From Lytechinus pictus (lineage: Eukaryota; Echinodermata; Echinoidea; Temnopleuroida; Toxopneustidae), in the NCBI RefSeq assembly GCF_037042905.1, contig NC_087261.1:25801817-25865816 (forward strand): 64,000 nucleotides of DNA, read 5' to 3'. Positions 44,340-57,727 of the stretch are shown in pieces (positions within the stretch are counted from its first letter, which is position 1; each line of letters starts with the position of its first letter). A program made the translations under genes and the position numbers. The notes under the pieces are model-generated. The model was not told the origin of the DNA. It saw nothing but the letters and a program-made list of their open reading frames with translations, and searched no databases.

Positions 44340-44502
44340 TACCTCGGTCACATTTGCTCTACGACGGTCGTACGGCAAGCCGAAAACAGCCGTTTTAAAA
44401 CATTTTGTACCAGCTACAGTGGGGTTTGAATAAAAATGAGTAAAACGGCTGTTTTCAACTCGCCGTACGGCCACCGTAGAGCAAAATAATGTGGCCGAGG
44501 TA
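44340..44502. mobile_element. Hairpin MITE (ACCTCGGTCACAT ends)
   Basis: ATACCTCGGTCACATTTGCT and CTACG..GGTCGTACGGC on the left pair with GCCGTACGG, CCGTAGAGCAAA and GTGGCCGAGGTAT on the right. Inner arms GAAAACAGCCGTTTTA / TAAAACGGCTGTTTTC also pair. Confidence 0.8.
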
Positions 44503-44805
44503 TTAGTTAGGGGGCATACTAATTTTGTTGATATTTTTGTTTCAACTTTCAATATTTAATGAATTTAAAACACTTAAAATAATACAATTAGAAAGAAATG
44601 AAAAAAAATGCACATCATGCATTGTGTATTCTATTTTTATTCGCCATTTTGTTGATATAATTCTTGGTGATATAGGCCAATAGCCGTGCACTGCATGCAT
44701 GAATCTGCATAATTCTTGTCGTCTGCAATCGCAAGAGAACTTCAGACCCCATCATAGGGGCAAATGATGAATAATAATAACAAATGCAATGCTGGATTGA
44801 CCCCT

Positions 44806-44952
44806 GGGGCCCGTTGCAGAAAGAGTTGCGTTTAAACGCAAGTAAAAAAATCAACCGCAAGTCCCAAATGCGCGCTGTTGATTGGTTGAAAATCAAGTTG
44901 CGCATGATTTTTAGAGTTGCGATTGATTGCAACTCTTTCTGCAACGGGCCCC
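44806..44952. mobile_element. 147-bp hairpin MITE (GGGGCCCGTTGCAGAAAG ends)
   Basis: GGGGCCCGTTGCAGAAAGAG at the left is inverted exactly at the right end (CTCTTTCTGCAACGGGCCCC). Inner arms GTTGCGTTTAAACGCAA and TTGCGATTGATTGCAAC pair imperfectly. Confidence 0.85.
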
Positions 44953-45590
44953 TGCTTATACCCGGCGTTCTCTTGGGTGTTAACATGGTTAAAGGATCAG
45001 GAAAAAATACAATGACCTATAATAGTCTATTGGGTTTGCCATTTGTCAGGATTTTCCATTTTAAAATCTTCACCAGGCGGAACATGTATCATAACCGAAG
45101 AAGGACTGGGGAAAGGAGATGATTTTCTACTCATCTGCATTGAAATGGTATAATCTGACGATTGCATGCAATTTCTTATCAGGGAATTTTCGCGGTTCCA
45201 TGACATTTTGCTCCGACGGCGACAATAATTCCGATGGCAACTATTACGCAGACGCTTTAGTCTGGAACGTTAGGCCTCTATAGAAAATCTATTGTCAAAA
45301 GCCTTTCATGACAAAGCAGTCTTTGTCGAAACTTTATTGGTAAATCAAAACAGCATGCAGTTTCGTCCCCGACTCTGGACAAAATGACATTTGCAATGCT
45401 TCGTCAGCTCCGAATCTCAAGACGATCTGCTGTCCCGGTTCACCAATTTTCGACAAAGACCTCTCAGCTGTTCATTGTGATTTGACTGGTATTTCAATAG
45501 ATTTACTGTGTTCTAGAACCTGCCCCGTCGCACTTGCGAAAATCCCCTATCATCGCAGCCACATCAACGAACCCACACCAGGGGGAGGTA

Positions 45591-45713
45591 TATAACACAA
45601 AGCTTAGCAATGATCGTAGACATTTTTCTACGATTGATTGCATTGACTACAATGTACAATCAGTCGTAAAAATCAAACGTACGATTAATCGTTAATCTTT
45701 GTGTTACCGGACC
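45591..45713. mobile_element. ~123-bp hairpin MITE, copy 3 of the GTAACACAAA family
   Basis: AACACAAAGCTTAGCAATGA on the left and AATCTTTGTGTTACCGGACC on the right match the elements at 7641 and 35256. The left outer GTCCCGT is replaced by GGGAGGTATAT. Confidence 0.75.
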
Positions 45714-45779
45714 CAGAACGACCAAAGCTATTACTGGTATTTCCAATAACCCAATCGGTGACATATTTTGTTCCTGCGA

Positions 45780-45965
45780 CATTTTGCTCCTGACGTAATA
45801 TCTCAGAGGGCATAGGGTTAGAATTAGGACAGTAATACAGTTTTTGGTTCAGAATAATGTTACAGATTAGGATTAGGGTTTATTTATTTTTGGAGGTTAG
45901 GTTTCATGTTTGGCTTAAGGTGCAGATTTTCCACCAGAGCAATTGTTGTCGCCGGATCAAATGTT
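45780..45965. repeat. Interspersed repeat, inverse copy of 9366-9560
   Basis: Contains GCATAGGGTTAGAATTAGGA, GATTAGGATTAGGGTTTATT and GGAGGTTAGGTTTCATG in the order opposite to the intron 2 copy. Class unknown. Confidence 0.6.
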
Positions 45966-46522
45966 ATAGAACCGACAAACCAACGGGAGTCGGTCATGTA
46001 TGTCTATATACCTGAGTCTGTAGCACATTTAAAGATTTTCCACTTCGTCACTTTAAAGAGTAAGACTCAAGAAGATGTCTTCTATGATTATATTTATCGA
46101 TCTCGTTAATAACAAGTCATTTGAGAATCCGATTGCCGGTCTATAGATTCATTTCCAGTTTATCTCGTAAGGGGCGTGGATCGTTATTAGAACGTGATAA
46201 AGAGTATTACACAGCCGAAAGAATCAGAGGAAATCGATTGATTTTTTTAATAGAAACAGCACTATGTTGTCGTCTTTCATCGATTGAATTTGTGATGTTT
46301 ATTCAATGAGGATTCGATTCAGGCTGAACAGAATAAACATGTCGGCAAAAAACGTGAATAATTCCTGGGTTATGATTTCCCATATTTGAAATTAATCGTT
46401 AAAGCATTTATTTTCATAGTTTTGAGAGTGGACAAAGTCCAACGGTTTACTACCGGTTATCCGTAGTCAACCAAACCGACTAAAAACCGACCGATGTTAC
46501 ATTTTGGTCGGCATGGAGTCAG

Positions 46523-46832
46523 TGGTCCGTATTCTGAAGTTGGGTTTAAGACCTTGGTCTAACTCTGTGCTAAAATTACGGCAAGACAAAAATGTCAAAA
46601 ATTTGATTACATTGTATGTTACTTATGAGCTCTTTCCTGATTCTTCAATGGTGAAGACAGTTACAGCTAATTCATACTTCCTATAATAAGAATGATTTGA
46701 GAGTCAAATTAGCTGCTATATTATATCTCTATACTGTTAATGACGTATGTCACAATTGGCATTCCATAGTTAAATAACAACTTTAGACCTGAGTTTAAAT
46801 TAAACCAGACTTCAGAATACGGGCCCATTTCA
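46523..46832. mobile_element. Hairpin element (GTATTCTGAAGT ends)
   Basis: TGGTCCGTATTCTGAAGTTG near 46523 pairs with AGACTTCAGAATACGGGCCC ending near 46828. The next words GGGTTTAAGACC and GAGTTTAAATTAAACC also pair. The CCGTATTC/GAATACGG termini resemble those of the 3.46-kb element at 15159-18620, perhaps a distant relative. Confidence 0.6.
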
Positions 46833-47779
46833 CTACTGTGGCAGTAATATACATTCCTAATGTATATTACTATTCTAATTTTGAAACTGCATTTCTTTCT
46901 AGATATTTCCTGTACTTCTTAGGTTAATTGTATTTATATTCACCAAAATTTACAAACTTATAGGCCTACCTATACAATCATGTAGGCCTACAGGCTAATG
47001 ATTTATGCGATATCATAAGTAATTCATACCTATTTTATATAACGATTTAGTAAAAGTAAGAGATCGTTGTGTTACTTTAACCGATATTTTGAATTTTAAG
47101 AGCAATTATCTGTAGTTTCCCCATCGGTATATTTCTATTTACGTAAATAAGGGCGAATATGCCTTTTCTGTATTAAAATTAATAAATTACATATAGGCCT
47201 ACCCGGAAGCATTTTAAAAAGGTTCTCCCAAATCCTTAATAATATACATGATATAGGCCTACATGTATCGTGTATTGCTTGAGAAGTGGTTGAATACCAA
47301 AAAGAAACACGCGGATTGTGAAAAAAAAGTTGGGTATCCAACTACAAAAAACCCCAGTAAATTTCACCCCTAAATATCAAATTTTAGATCATATTAATAC
47401 CCGTCAACATGAATGACCTGCATTTTTTTTACAAATCCTTTCATTTTTAACTCAGATAAAAGTAATATAAAACTTAAAACAAAATGACTTACAAGTTTGA
47501 ACTTCAATTTTATTTTTGTAAACTTGAGGTTTAGAAAATGATGTGAATAATGATCATCCGATATTATCAAGAAATTAAAATAAACAGACATTCAATTAAA
47601 AAATATATAAATTGAACAATATTGATAAAATTCAATGAATAATAAATAATGAAGAAACAAGTAAATAAATGAGCTAATAACGACAAGTTTGCTATTCTGT
47701 TCATTCTAATTCTTTATTCAAGATTATTACAGAGTACTAAATCAGTTAAACATTCTCTTTATACTTGTCTCGGAATTTC

Positions 47780-48310
47780 CTTTCTTTCTGACGTCACAAT
47801 TCACAATTTATATACATCGACCACGCTTTTAGAAGGAAAATGTGACCACGTTGATGAGCTGGTCTAATCCCGCGGGTTTGGACGTTTCCAAGTAAAGCCA
47901 AATATAGGCAAATAATGCCCATTTACTAATGGACATTAGTGTGGTTGAAAATCAATAAACAGTCTGAATACAAACGTGTGATACGTATACACACATGTTA
48001 TGTATTAACATTCATGTGAGAGAACCAAATACGACCAAAGTGGGCGGAGCGTCCTTGTCCCAAAGTACAATGCAATCACACGGAATGTTGTGATCGCTGT
48101 CACATTCAGAACGTTCTCAATTATGTAACGTCACGCCCCCAAATATGGCGAGATGGGCGGGGCATTGCGGGCGACCTTGTCAGAGCATCACTCGATCCTT
48201 CGAGGAAGCAATTAGATTAATGGAATTTACACGGAATGTTTTGATTGTGTCATCACTCATGTTACCTTGGAAGAGCGTGTAATGTTACGGTTACGTAATC
48301 AACTCATGTT
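47780..48310. promoter_or_regulatory. Candidate cis-regulatory module
   Basis: A non-repetitive, GC-richer island in AT-rich DNA. It contains TGACGTCA (47789-47796), GGGCGG (48042-48047, 48155-48160), a GTCACGCCCCC stretch (48130-48140) and TTACGTAA (48291-48298). Two similar modules CACGGAATGTTNTGAT lie near 48079 and 48230. These are textbook CREB/ATF, Sp/KLF, PAR-bZIP and TEAD-like words. I see no exon next to it. Motif presence alone does not prove function. Confidence 0.35.
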
Positions 48311-48421
48311 GCATTGTTGACATATCGCATAAGTACTGGGGGATAGTATGGACATGCAATGCAATAAGTAGCAATGATCAATATAGAATGCCGGAGACGA
48401 GAAGAAAGAGAAAGAGAGAGA

Positions 48422-48461
48422 GGGGGGGGGGTGTAAATCGGGTGACGACCCCCCCCCCCCC
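48422..48461. repeat. G10...C13 hairpin-forming tract
   Basis: Ten G (48422-48431) and thirteen C (48449-48461) are separated by 17 bases, next to a GA-rich stretch. It could form a stem of up to about 10 G-C pairs. Confidence 0.7.
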
Positions 48462-49296
48462 ACACACTGACAGTATCATCCAATTGGAGAACATTTTATT
48501 TTAAGGGCATTACCCCCATGGCCCCTTCCCATAAATGAAACTGCTTTTCGTATTTTTCGAGGGAGCCTAGCGAGTTAGCAAAACTATTTGCAAATTCGAA
48601 GTCAGAGGAAGTTTACCCTGACAAAAGTTTATTGCAAAATTAGCAGAAAAAATGATAAAAAATACAAATGAATGTTTCAGGAAAATCCATCAAAAAATGA
48701 AAAAGTTATAAGAATTATACTTCTTTTATTCGTTACGTCATAATATGAGAGCAGCTTTCCCACATATCGAATGTTAAAAAAAAATCAATTCAATGGTGTC
48801 GTTTATTTGGATCCCTCACGCGCCTCAGAAAGTAAAAGAAAAATAGTCATTCGGCTGAAAAGGGTTATCCCAGCCATCGGGAGAGAATGCATTAATAAAA
48901 ATTAAAATCCACAACTTTTTACTAGTATTTCATTATAGCATAACAGTCAGTGACGGTCAGAGAAATTACCTGTCTGTCAAATTAAATCTTAACTAACAAT
49001 ACTATGTGAATATTGTAATTTCATAATGATTTATTTATAACACACAATATTATAATAAAACATAATAAATCCATGGGAAAAAAAGGATTTCTTCATGATA
49101 AATCAGTATCATGCTGTACTTCTTCTTTCTCTATTCCCACTATTTTATTTTCTCTCTCTAAAAAGAATATTCGAAAGTCATAAAGGAGTGAATTTCGCTC
49201 TTTTCACTCCAACTGAATTAGAGTGAACATAATGAATGTCGATTTATTGTAGATTTTTTACCTGAAAATTTAGTTAATTTGCAACCCCTATCTCCC

Positions 49297-49632
<336 letters not shown>

Positions 49633-49773
49633 CTACTTCCCTTCTCCCACTCAATAATGATTGTTATAATGTACATAATTAAATCAATTTCCTCAACCCC
49701 CTTTATTTTATTTTTTCATTTTTGCAGGGGCCCTTCTCATCTTCGCCTTTCTTTCTTTCTTTCTTTCTTTCTT

Positions 49774-52700
49774 TAAGTTGTCACTCTCTTGGAGTTAATG
49801 CTCGCTCACCCAGTCACAATTTCTCCTCTTCCCCTGGAAGTTGGAACAATATTCATATCAATTGTTATTTATTAATTCTTTATCATCCCTATGTGATTCG
49901 ACCCTGTACGGGGCATCGAACCCATACCCTGCCAGTGTTGGTGCATCTCGGCTTTACGACCAAACTGATGTTTAATCCATTTATCTCTTTATTTGATTTA
50001 TTTTCATTTTCTTTATATACTCCTTCCCTCCAAGTCACTTAAAGAAGTTACTCAACCATTTCTACTCCCCCATATCGTACGTCTAATCTTATTGGAAACA
50101 TTTGTATATATTATATAAAAAGGGGGAAAAAGAAGATAATTCCGGAAGGGGCTTTAAGGAGTTCTCTGATTCTATAATCAATTCCCAAACCTCATCGATG
50201 ACATTTCTTCCATTTTTGTTCTTACGAATTCTCAGGAATATCGATTAGCTTAAGGGCAGAAGGAATGTACTTTACTATGAGGAGGGTAATAATGTTACGT
50301 AACATAACATTCCACGATCGAGTAATGTACATTCAAACATGAATTGTATTTGAATGGTACGCGTTGGTCAATAAAGCTTGATAACTTTAAAAATGGAATG
50401 CTTCAGGCGAGAATTTCGACAAATACTGAAGCGTGTTAACGTCGTGCGTGGTTGTAAAGAGACATAATTTTGATGTCCTTATACTAATATAAGTTTATAA
50501 CTTTAACAATGTGAACAAAAAAATCAAGAAAGGCGCCGAACACCTTTCAAAATATATCAATTTATGGCAATAAACATCCCAATACATTGCATGGAGAGGG
50601 GCGTAATATCCATATTTTTATTTTTATTTTTTGCTTTGTCTTGCCTGGAGGATTTCTTTCCATATAGTTACTGAATTCATCAAATTATGCTAATTTATGC
50701 ATATGAATCACAAATTTGGTTTAAAGGCTTTTCCTTTAAGCAATGTCCTTTCGATAAACCTGGTTAAACAAAAAAGTGGCATAGTCATACATTTTAGAAT
50801 ATTCCACTACTATACGCTGTTTGTGTTTTCGCTCATTTTTTGAGCGAATGTATAAAGCAAAGCTGATTGCAGAAAATTGATATATTTGTCGAAATCTTTA
50901 AAAAAAAGTCACCACAAAAGTATGAACATGAAATACGTCTCCCAATGTTAACTCTTATGGATCATGATGAGTAATAGCATATAAGTGCGAAGAAGATGTT
51001 TTTTCTGAATTTTGAGAAATTGTACGGATTGAAAATTAATATCCGAAGTCCGATGTTATTAATTTTACTGAACTATTGTAACCAGTTATTGAACTGGGAA
51101 GACCGCTATAACATGTCTTTATATTCCTGGCCTGGGAAGCGGGGGTGCTGGGGGTGCTGAAGCGCCCCCAAGATTTTCCCAGGGGGTGCTGCGTGTATCA
51201 TTTTCCATAGGCTGCACCCCCTGGAATTCTGGTAGGTGTGCCAAATTGGAGAAATGTATGGAAAATGACCAAGATTTAGTGTTCAAACTTTTTTTTTTTT
51301 TTGGGGGGGGGGGGGGGGGGGGCTTGTCATTTTTTTTAGACCAAAGCTATCTTCATTTTGTAGCGAACCGTTCCCAGGGCCCTCTTTATATCATGATTCG
51401 GAAGAAATGGGACACTGGGGTCAATTGGTGACGATTGGAGTTAGTATGAATAAAGGTCGGAAAGGAAAGGTACTTTAAGAAAATTCATTTTGTAATTACC
51501 GAATAGCCGATTGGGAATTGTGTTCGCTTAGTCTCACAAATTAACATGGATTTTCTAGTCTGAGATGGGAGGGGAATTATTGAACGTTTCCATTCTTCCA
51601 AGCAATTTTCCCAGACTAATTATGCCGTGACGTAAGCATTACAGGGTGTGTAATTATTAATAGCTTAAAATGCTCTTAATCAGTCGCTGACCTCTTAAAA
51701 TAGGGGAAGTCTTTTGAAAAATCGATGCATGCCTACATAACTCAACTCTTTTCTTACATTCGATATCTGAGGTACATAAAACGAAATCCTCTTTCTTTGG
51801 GATATTTCTATGGGCAAGCATGCGAGGAATTTCATCCATCATCACGTGAGCCGATTTGATATTTCCACATATGCTTTGTTAATTGTTGGCCGCTCTATTG
51901 TCACTTCGGCCATTATAGCCATTCGTGTTGGACAAAAGCGACCGAGACCAGACAACGCACACAAGCTGATTTTTAAAAAAGAAAACCCTACACAATGGTC
52001 AGATGAATTCAAACCTTTCAAAAGCCCCAGCATTATTTGAGTGTAACTATTTCCCACTTCGACACATCCTTCTTCTTTCGGTATCCACAAAAGACGACAA
52101 ACGCCCAGGTAATTCCTTCTAAATGGGGTCGCCTTTTATCGGCGCGTCAATGCGTGCCCCGCACTGAGCGTACAAGAATCAATTTCATCGGCTATATCGC
52201 CCGGCTTATCGTTACAATGGGAGCGGTATCTACACTCATCATACATACCGTAATTGCTTTCCCAATTGCAGAATGTATCTTATGTCCACACAAAGCCACG
52301 TCATAGAGTACGACCTGGGCGGGACCTGGACTAATTACCTTGGGCCGGGCGACCCTGAAAGGACCCTGACCATAGCGGATGGTCATCGATCGATATCGCA
52401 AACGATCACAAGGATGAGAGTATTTTGTCGTCTGATTCATAAGGAAGGGCCTTTTCTTCCAATGGAATGCAGTAGGAATGCGATCCCCGGCGACTCGACC
52501 TTTTGGTGAACTCCCGAAGAAGTTTTTTTGGAAACTTTTTCGCGCCAAAACTATCCAACAAAGCTTATCTCTTGCTTGTTGTGATCGTATTAAGATAATA
52601 AGATATAATGTCTCGTTTATGAATTCATCGAAATCGAGGATTTTGATGTGATTGTTTGTAACTTGTTGTTGAATTAATAAAGTTGGGGTATCTCAATAAA

Positions 52701-53729
52701 AAAACAAGAGTAGACATAAAATACCACCTCAAACAACAGATCCTGATGATTAAAAAAAAATACATATTCAAAAGAGACTGATAGAAGACTGACATGTCAA
52801 TGGTATAGATTAGATTGTTCAATGGATCCTTGCAAAATTACAACGATGAAAATATGAAGCAGAGGTCGGATGAAATATTTCTTATTGCATTTAAATCTAA
52901 ACAACATACAACAGAAACCATTATGCATCTTCCAGTTGCAAGTGGTACGTAACTAATGTGTGTTTCGAAAAGGTCTAATTATTCTAATACTTTGTAATGT
53001 GAAATAACATATCTTGATTATAAATCATTCTTTATTGATTTGGCGTAATGCAGAAATAAAAGAATAAAAGATTCTCAAATTCAATTCGCTTTGATCCAAA
53101 CATTGTGAAATTATAAATCACTGCGTTTTCATGATTCGTCATGCCCGATATAAACAGATAATACTGTAAAGATTTTGGCATAATAACCCATTCAGGCAAA
53201 ATGTAATAAAAATGTATAACTCCTCTTTTCCAAAAGCCCACTCGTGATACAATTATCTCGCATGTAGAGAACAAATAACAAAATAAAAGATGCAAAATGC
53301 ACCCAATAACATCAAGAGAGATCAATACAAGATAGATCTTTGATCGCTCTAATCCCTACTCCATCAACGCAAATGTTTTTCTTCTATCGAGAGAACTTAT
53401 TACATTTATTACCCACGCTTCCCTGTTACTGAGCCTGTTTTAAAGTTTACAAGCCCATATAATTATGCCAATTCTAAAGGGGGTTCTAATTCGATATATA
53501 GCTTTGTATCGATTGAGAGGTGTTTGCCGACTTGTAAGGTGTATTGTTCGGTGTTGTCGCGTTGGGTAATACCGTCACCCGGGCTCTTCATTTAAAATAC
53601 ACCGCGGAGTTCAATAGCGAGGGCGCAACTCTCATGGACCTTTTAGACGAATGCGAAAGAAGTGCAAGGAATTCTTTGATGTTTCTAGACGCTCCATATT
53701 CTCCTCTCCAATTGCGTTTCATCCCAAGT
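49774..53729. other. No convincing gene; one G20 run and a GC-richer block
   Basis: 14 T then 20 G at 51289-51322. From about 51800 to 52510 base composition is more balanced and several overlapping frames of 75-118 codons are open on both strands. None shows a family motif or a coherent exon structure. A 62-codon frame at 53544-53732 is also unrecognised. Nothing here is supportable as a gene from sequence alone. Confidence 0.35.
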
Positions 53730-54299
53730 TAGGCATCTCTCATCAACCAGTCAATGTTCATCAACCAAGTCACATTTCTCAAGGCAAACATTATTCGGAT
53801 TTTCGTTAGTCAGTTAATCCATAATTATTTCTTTTTCAACAGATGAATATTCATATGTTCGTCAACCAATCAATCTTTATACCTCACCAAGGGCATATGT
53901 CCATATTTCCGTCCCAACCAATTAATGTTAATGTCGTAAAATAGCCTAAAAACGGACATACTGAAGCTTCTCGACATGCACTAATCGGAGTAAAATGGCA
54001 TGACAAGAACGCGTCAGTGTGTCCGTTTTCAAGGCTATTTTATGATTTTGCAGTACCAAACACTTACTGAAGATTAATGTATTTATCAAACAATTGATAT
54101 CCATACTATCGCGAACCAATGAAATTAAATTCGCATCCATTTTTATATTTTCATCACCCAATTCACTCTTCACACTTTCGTCAATGAATTAATGTTCACA
54201 TTTTCGTCAACCAATCCATCTTCATATTTTGTCAAGAAATTGTTACTTACATTTTCGTTGACCAATCAGCATTTATACTTTCATTAATTAATCAATATT

Positions 54300-54690
54300 T
54301 GTAATTTCGTCAACAAATTTGTATGCATATGACTTGACGAAAATGTGAATATGGATTAGTTGACAAAAATGTAAATAGGATTGGTTGATGAAAATGTAAA
54401 TATTGGTCAGTTGACGAAAGTATACATGTAAATACTGATTGGTAGACGAAAATATAAATATAGATTGGTAGACGAAAATATGAATATAGACTGGTAGACG
54501 AAAACATGAATATGGCTTGGTTGCCGAAAATGGAAACATTGGTTAATTGACTAAAATATGAAGATCGTATTGTTGACAAAAATACAAACATTGATTGATC
54601 TGACTATTAATTGTTGGACGAAAATGAAAACATTGGTTGATTTGACGAAATTAATGTAAATGTTGACGAAATATTAATGTTCAATGTTAA
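54300..54690. repeat. Inverted segment of the 26-bp array
   Basis: About 14 units read GGTTGACGAAAATATGAATA, the reverse complement of the plus-strand unit. The segment lies between plus-oriented units at 53735-54280 and 55510 onward, so it could pair with either side. Confidence 0.8.
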
Positions 54691-55289
54691 AGAATACAAG
54701 AAAATATTTACATTGATTGGGTGCTAATGGAATAGAAAAAGTGTAATTCATTCAAGAAAGTATGAATATCGCTTGCTTGACAAAGTCTAAAATACATGTA
54801 TTTGTATGAAATCAAAAGACCGACTACTTTCAGTCCTATCCGGAGGACGCGGTATATTAAGATAAATGCCTTAACATATATATAGCGATCTTAGTAGATC
54901 GGCATGGAGTTGGAATCCGTATTTACATGGCTACCGGCTGACAGCATAAAGGGTGTAGATAAAGTATTCAAGTGGGTGTGACTCAATTACATAGATCACC
55001 CCCTTAACAATATAGCCGCTTCTCGAATATAAGCCAGTGTGCAAGATCACTCACTGTTCTCTTATTTAATTCCTTTCTCTTCCATTTATCTTATTACTCC
55101 ATCAAATTTTGTAAAATAATTATAAGCTTAAATATCGTTACAATTAATTTGGAGGTGAATTCATATACATAACTAGCAAAGGACCAGATTCGAGCGAAAT
55201 TGCTGAAACAAAAAGCGTCAATTCCCCGTCCCAAAGCAAAATAACACCCAGCCTTACTCTGAGACAGAAACTACATGAAAAAAATTGTG

Positions 55290-55361
55290 TTCCCACACCG
55301 GGAATCGAACCCGGGCCACGGCGGTGAGAGCGCCGGATCCTAACCACTAGACCATATGGGA
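55290..55361 (-). tRNA. trnaE-CUC: tRNA-Glu(CTC), minus strand
   Basis: 72 nt. It folds as a canonical cloverleaf: acceptor TCCCATA/TGTGGGA with one G-T pair, anticodon stem CGGCG/CGCCG around loop CTCTCAC (anticodon CTC), T-arm CCGGG-TTCGATT-CCCGG and discriminator A. A-box TGGTCTAGTGG and B-box GGTTCGATTCC are intact. A run of seven T follows about five bases downstream on the minus strand. It is the only intact copy in this orientation and belongs to the first 2.37-kb unit. Confidence 0.9.
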
Positions 55362-55928
55362 TATTACACATACAAAAATTGAGTGTATCTATATTATACC
55401 ATATAGTTCTTTGGAACGCATTTGGAAGTAAGATCTGATGGAAATCGTCACCAGTAATCACATTCGTCGACACGCCTCTCTGATATTCACGTATAAAAGT
55501 AAATACTGCGAATCCTTATTCATATTTTCGTCAACCAATCCATAATCATACATATCGTCAACGATTAATATTCATATTTTCGTCAACCAATTCATAATCA
55601 TATATATCGTCAACGAACAATATTTATCTTTTCAGCAACTAACTCATAACTATATTTTCTTCAACCAATCCATATTCATATATATCATAAACAATCAAAA
55701 TTTATCTTTTCAGCAACTAACTCATAACTATATTTTCTTCAACCAATCCATATTCATATTTCCGTACACCAATCCATTTTTATATTTTGTTTAAAAATTG
55801 ATAAAGCCAGTCAATGTTTTGTCAAGCAATTTATGATTGCTTGTGTTTCCGCTAGATCGTACCTCCAAAAGAATTTCTAAGAAATCTACATTATACTTTA
55901 GATATACTCACAATATTTATACGCGAAA

Positions 55929-56000
55929 TCCCATGTGGTGTAGTGGTTAGGATCCGGCGCTCTCACCGCCGAGGTCCGGGGTCGATTCCCGGTGTGTGAA
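55929..56000 (+). pseudogene. tRNA-Glu(CTC)-like pseudogene
   Basis: Aligned to the intact copies it keeps length and the CTC anticodon arm but has TGGTGTAGTGG in the A box, GAGGTCCGG in the variable/T-stem region, GGGTCGATTCC in place of the B-box GGTTCGATTCC (T54 lost) and TGTGTGAA at the 3' end, which mismatches the acceptor stem. Probably not a working gene. Duplicated at 58295. Confidence 0.75.
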
Positions 56001-56530
56001 CACAATTCTTTTCGATGTTTGTGCCAGGGTAAGGACGAACAAATTTGCTCAACATTGGTCATTACCAAATCATGCAGACAGGCACCTTCAATTCAACTAA
56101 TAACTGATATTCAAGCTCATAATTCTGGTGTGATAATTGATTAAAGAAATAAGAGAATGGAATAGCAAGGAAATTATTTGATATTTTTGTCAACCAACTA
56201 AATAAATATTTTCGTCAACCGATCCAAAATTTAAATTTTCGTCAACCAAAAATTTAAATTTTCATATTTTTGTCAACCAACTTGCATTTACATTTCCGTC
56301 AAATGATCCATACTAGTATTTTTGTAAGCCAATTACATTTACATTTTCGTCAGCCGGTCCATATATACATATTCGTCAACCAATCTATATTCTTATTTTC
56401 TTCAACAATCCATATTTATATTTTACGTCAACCATTTCATATTTATATTTTCGTAAAGCAATCTACATTCATATTTGGACAACAAATTAATGTCAATATC
56501 TTGGTCAACTCACAGCGTAAATACATGAAA

Positions 56531-56602
56531 TCCCATATGGTCTAGTGGTTAGGATCCGGCGCTCTCACCGCCGTGGCCCGGGTTCGATTCCCGGTGTGGG
56601 AA
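56531..56602 (+). tRNA. trnaE-CUC: tRNA-Glu(CTC)
   Basis: Consensus 72-nt gene, identical in body to most array copies: anticodon loop CTCTCAC, intact A and B boxes, no intron, and no encoded CCA. TTTT appears within 15 bases downstream, then a T8 run, both possible Pol III stops. The 50 bp upstream (TCAATATCTTGGTCAACTCA, then TAAATACATGAAA) are shared with other copies. Confidence 0.92.
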
Positions 56603-57019
56603 TACAATTATTTTCAGATTTTTTTTGTCCCATGGTAAGGTTCCGTGTTATTTATGTTTGGGACGGGGGTGGGGGTTAACGCATTTGTGTTCATATTCAT
56701 ATTTTAGTCACTTAATTCATATTCCTATTTGCCTCGACCAATCTATATTTATATTTTCGTCAACCAATAAATTTTCATATTTTTGTCAACCAACTCGCAT
56801 TTACATTTTCGTTAACTGATCCTTATTAGTATTTTTGGAAACCAATTAAAATTTACATTTTCGTCAACTGATCCATATTTGCATTTTCCACAACCAATTA
56901 AGATTTACATTTTCGTCAAGCAATCTATATTCATATTTCTTCAACCAATTCATATTTATATTTTTCGTCAACCAATCAATGTCAATATCATGGTCAACTC
57001 ACAGCATGAGCTCGTGAAA

Positions 57020-57091
57020 TCCCATATGGTCTAGTGGTTAGGATCCGGCGCTCTCACCGCCGTGGCCCGGGTTCGATTCCCGGTGTGGGAA
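57020..57091 (+). tRNA. trnaE-CUC: tRNA-Glu(CTC)
   Basis: Consensus body, CTC anticodon. Downstream TTTT then T9, then a G19 run (57153-57171). Shared 5' flank ending ATGAGCTCGTGAAA. Its counterpart in the second segmental unit is the stub at 59425. Confidence 0.92.
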
Positions 57092-57655
57092 CACAATTAT
57101 TTTCATTTTTTTTTGTCCCATGGTAAGGTTCAGTGTTATTTATGTTTGGGACGGGGGGGGGGGGGGGGGGGTAACGCATTTTGTGTTCATATTCATATTT
57201 TAGTCACTCAATCCATATTCGTATTAAGATAAATGCCTTAACATATATATAGCGATCTTAGTAGATCGGCATGGAGTTGGAATCCGTATTTACATGGCTA
57301 CCGGCTGACAACATAAAGGGTGTAGATAAAGTATTCAAGTGGGTGTGACTCAATTACATAGATCACCCCCTTAACAATATAGCCGCTTCTCGAATATAAG
57401 CCAGTGTGCAAGATCACTCACTGTTCTCTTATTTAATTCCTTTCTCTTCCATTTATCTTATTACTCCATCAAATTTTGTAAAATAATTATAAGCTTAAAT
57501 ATCGTTACAATTAATTTGAAGGTGAATTCATATATATAACTAGCAAACACCAGATTCGAGCGAAATTGCTGAAACAAAAAGCGTCAATTCCCCGTCCCAA
57601 AGCAAAATAACACCCAGCCTTACTCTGAGACAGAAACTACATGAAAAAAATTGTG

Positions 57656-57727
57656 TTCCCACACCGGGAATCGAACCCGGGCCACGGCGGTGAGAGCGCC
57701 GGATCCTAACAACTAGACCATATGGGA
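57656..57727 (-). tRNA. trnaE-CUC: tRNA-Glu(CTC), minus strand, G18 changed
   Basis: Duplicate of the gene at 55290. The D-loop reads TCTAGTTGTTAGG rather than TCTAGTGGTTAGG, changing one of the two invariant G residues (G18) that also closes the A box. Everything else is consensus, including the anticodon. Transcription or folding may be impaired, so it may be a young pseudogene. Confidence 0.75.
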
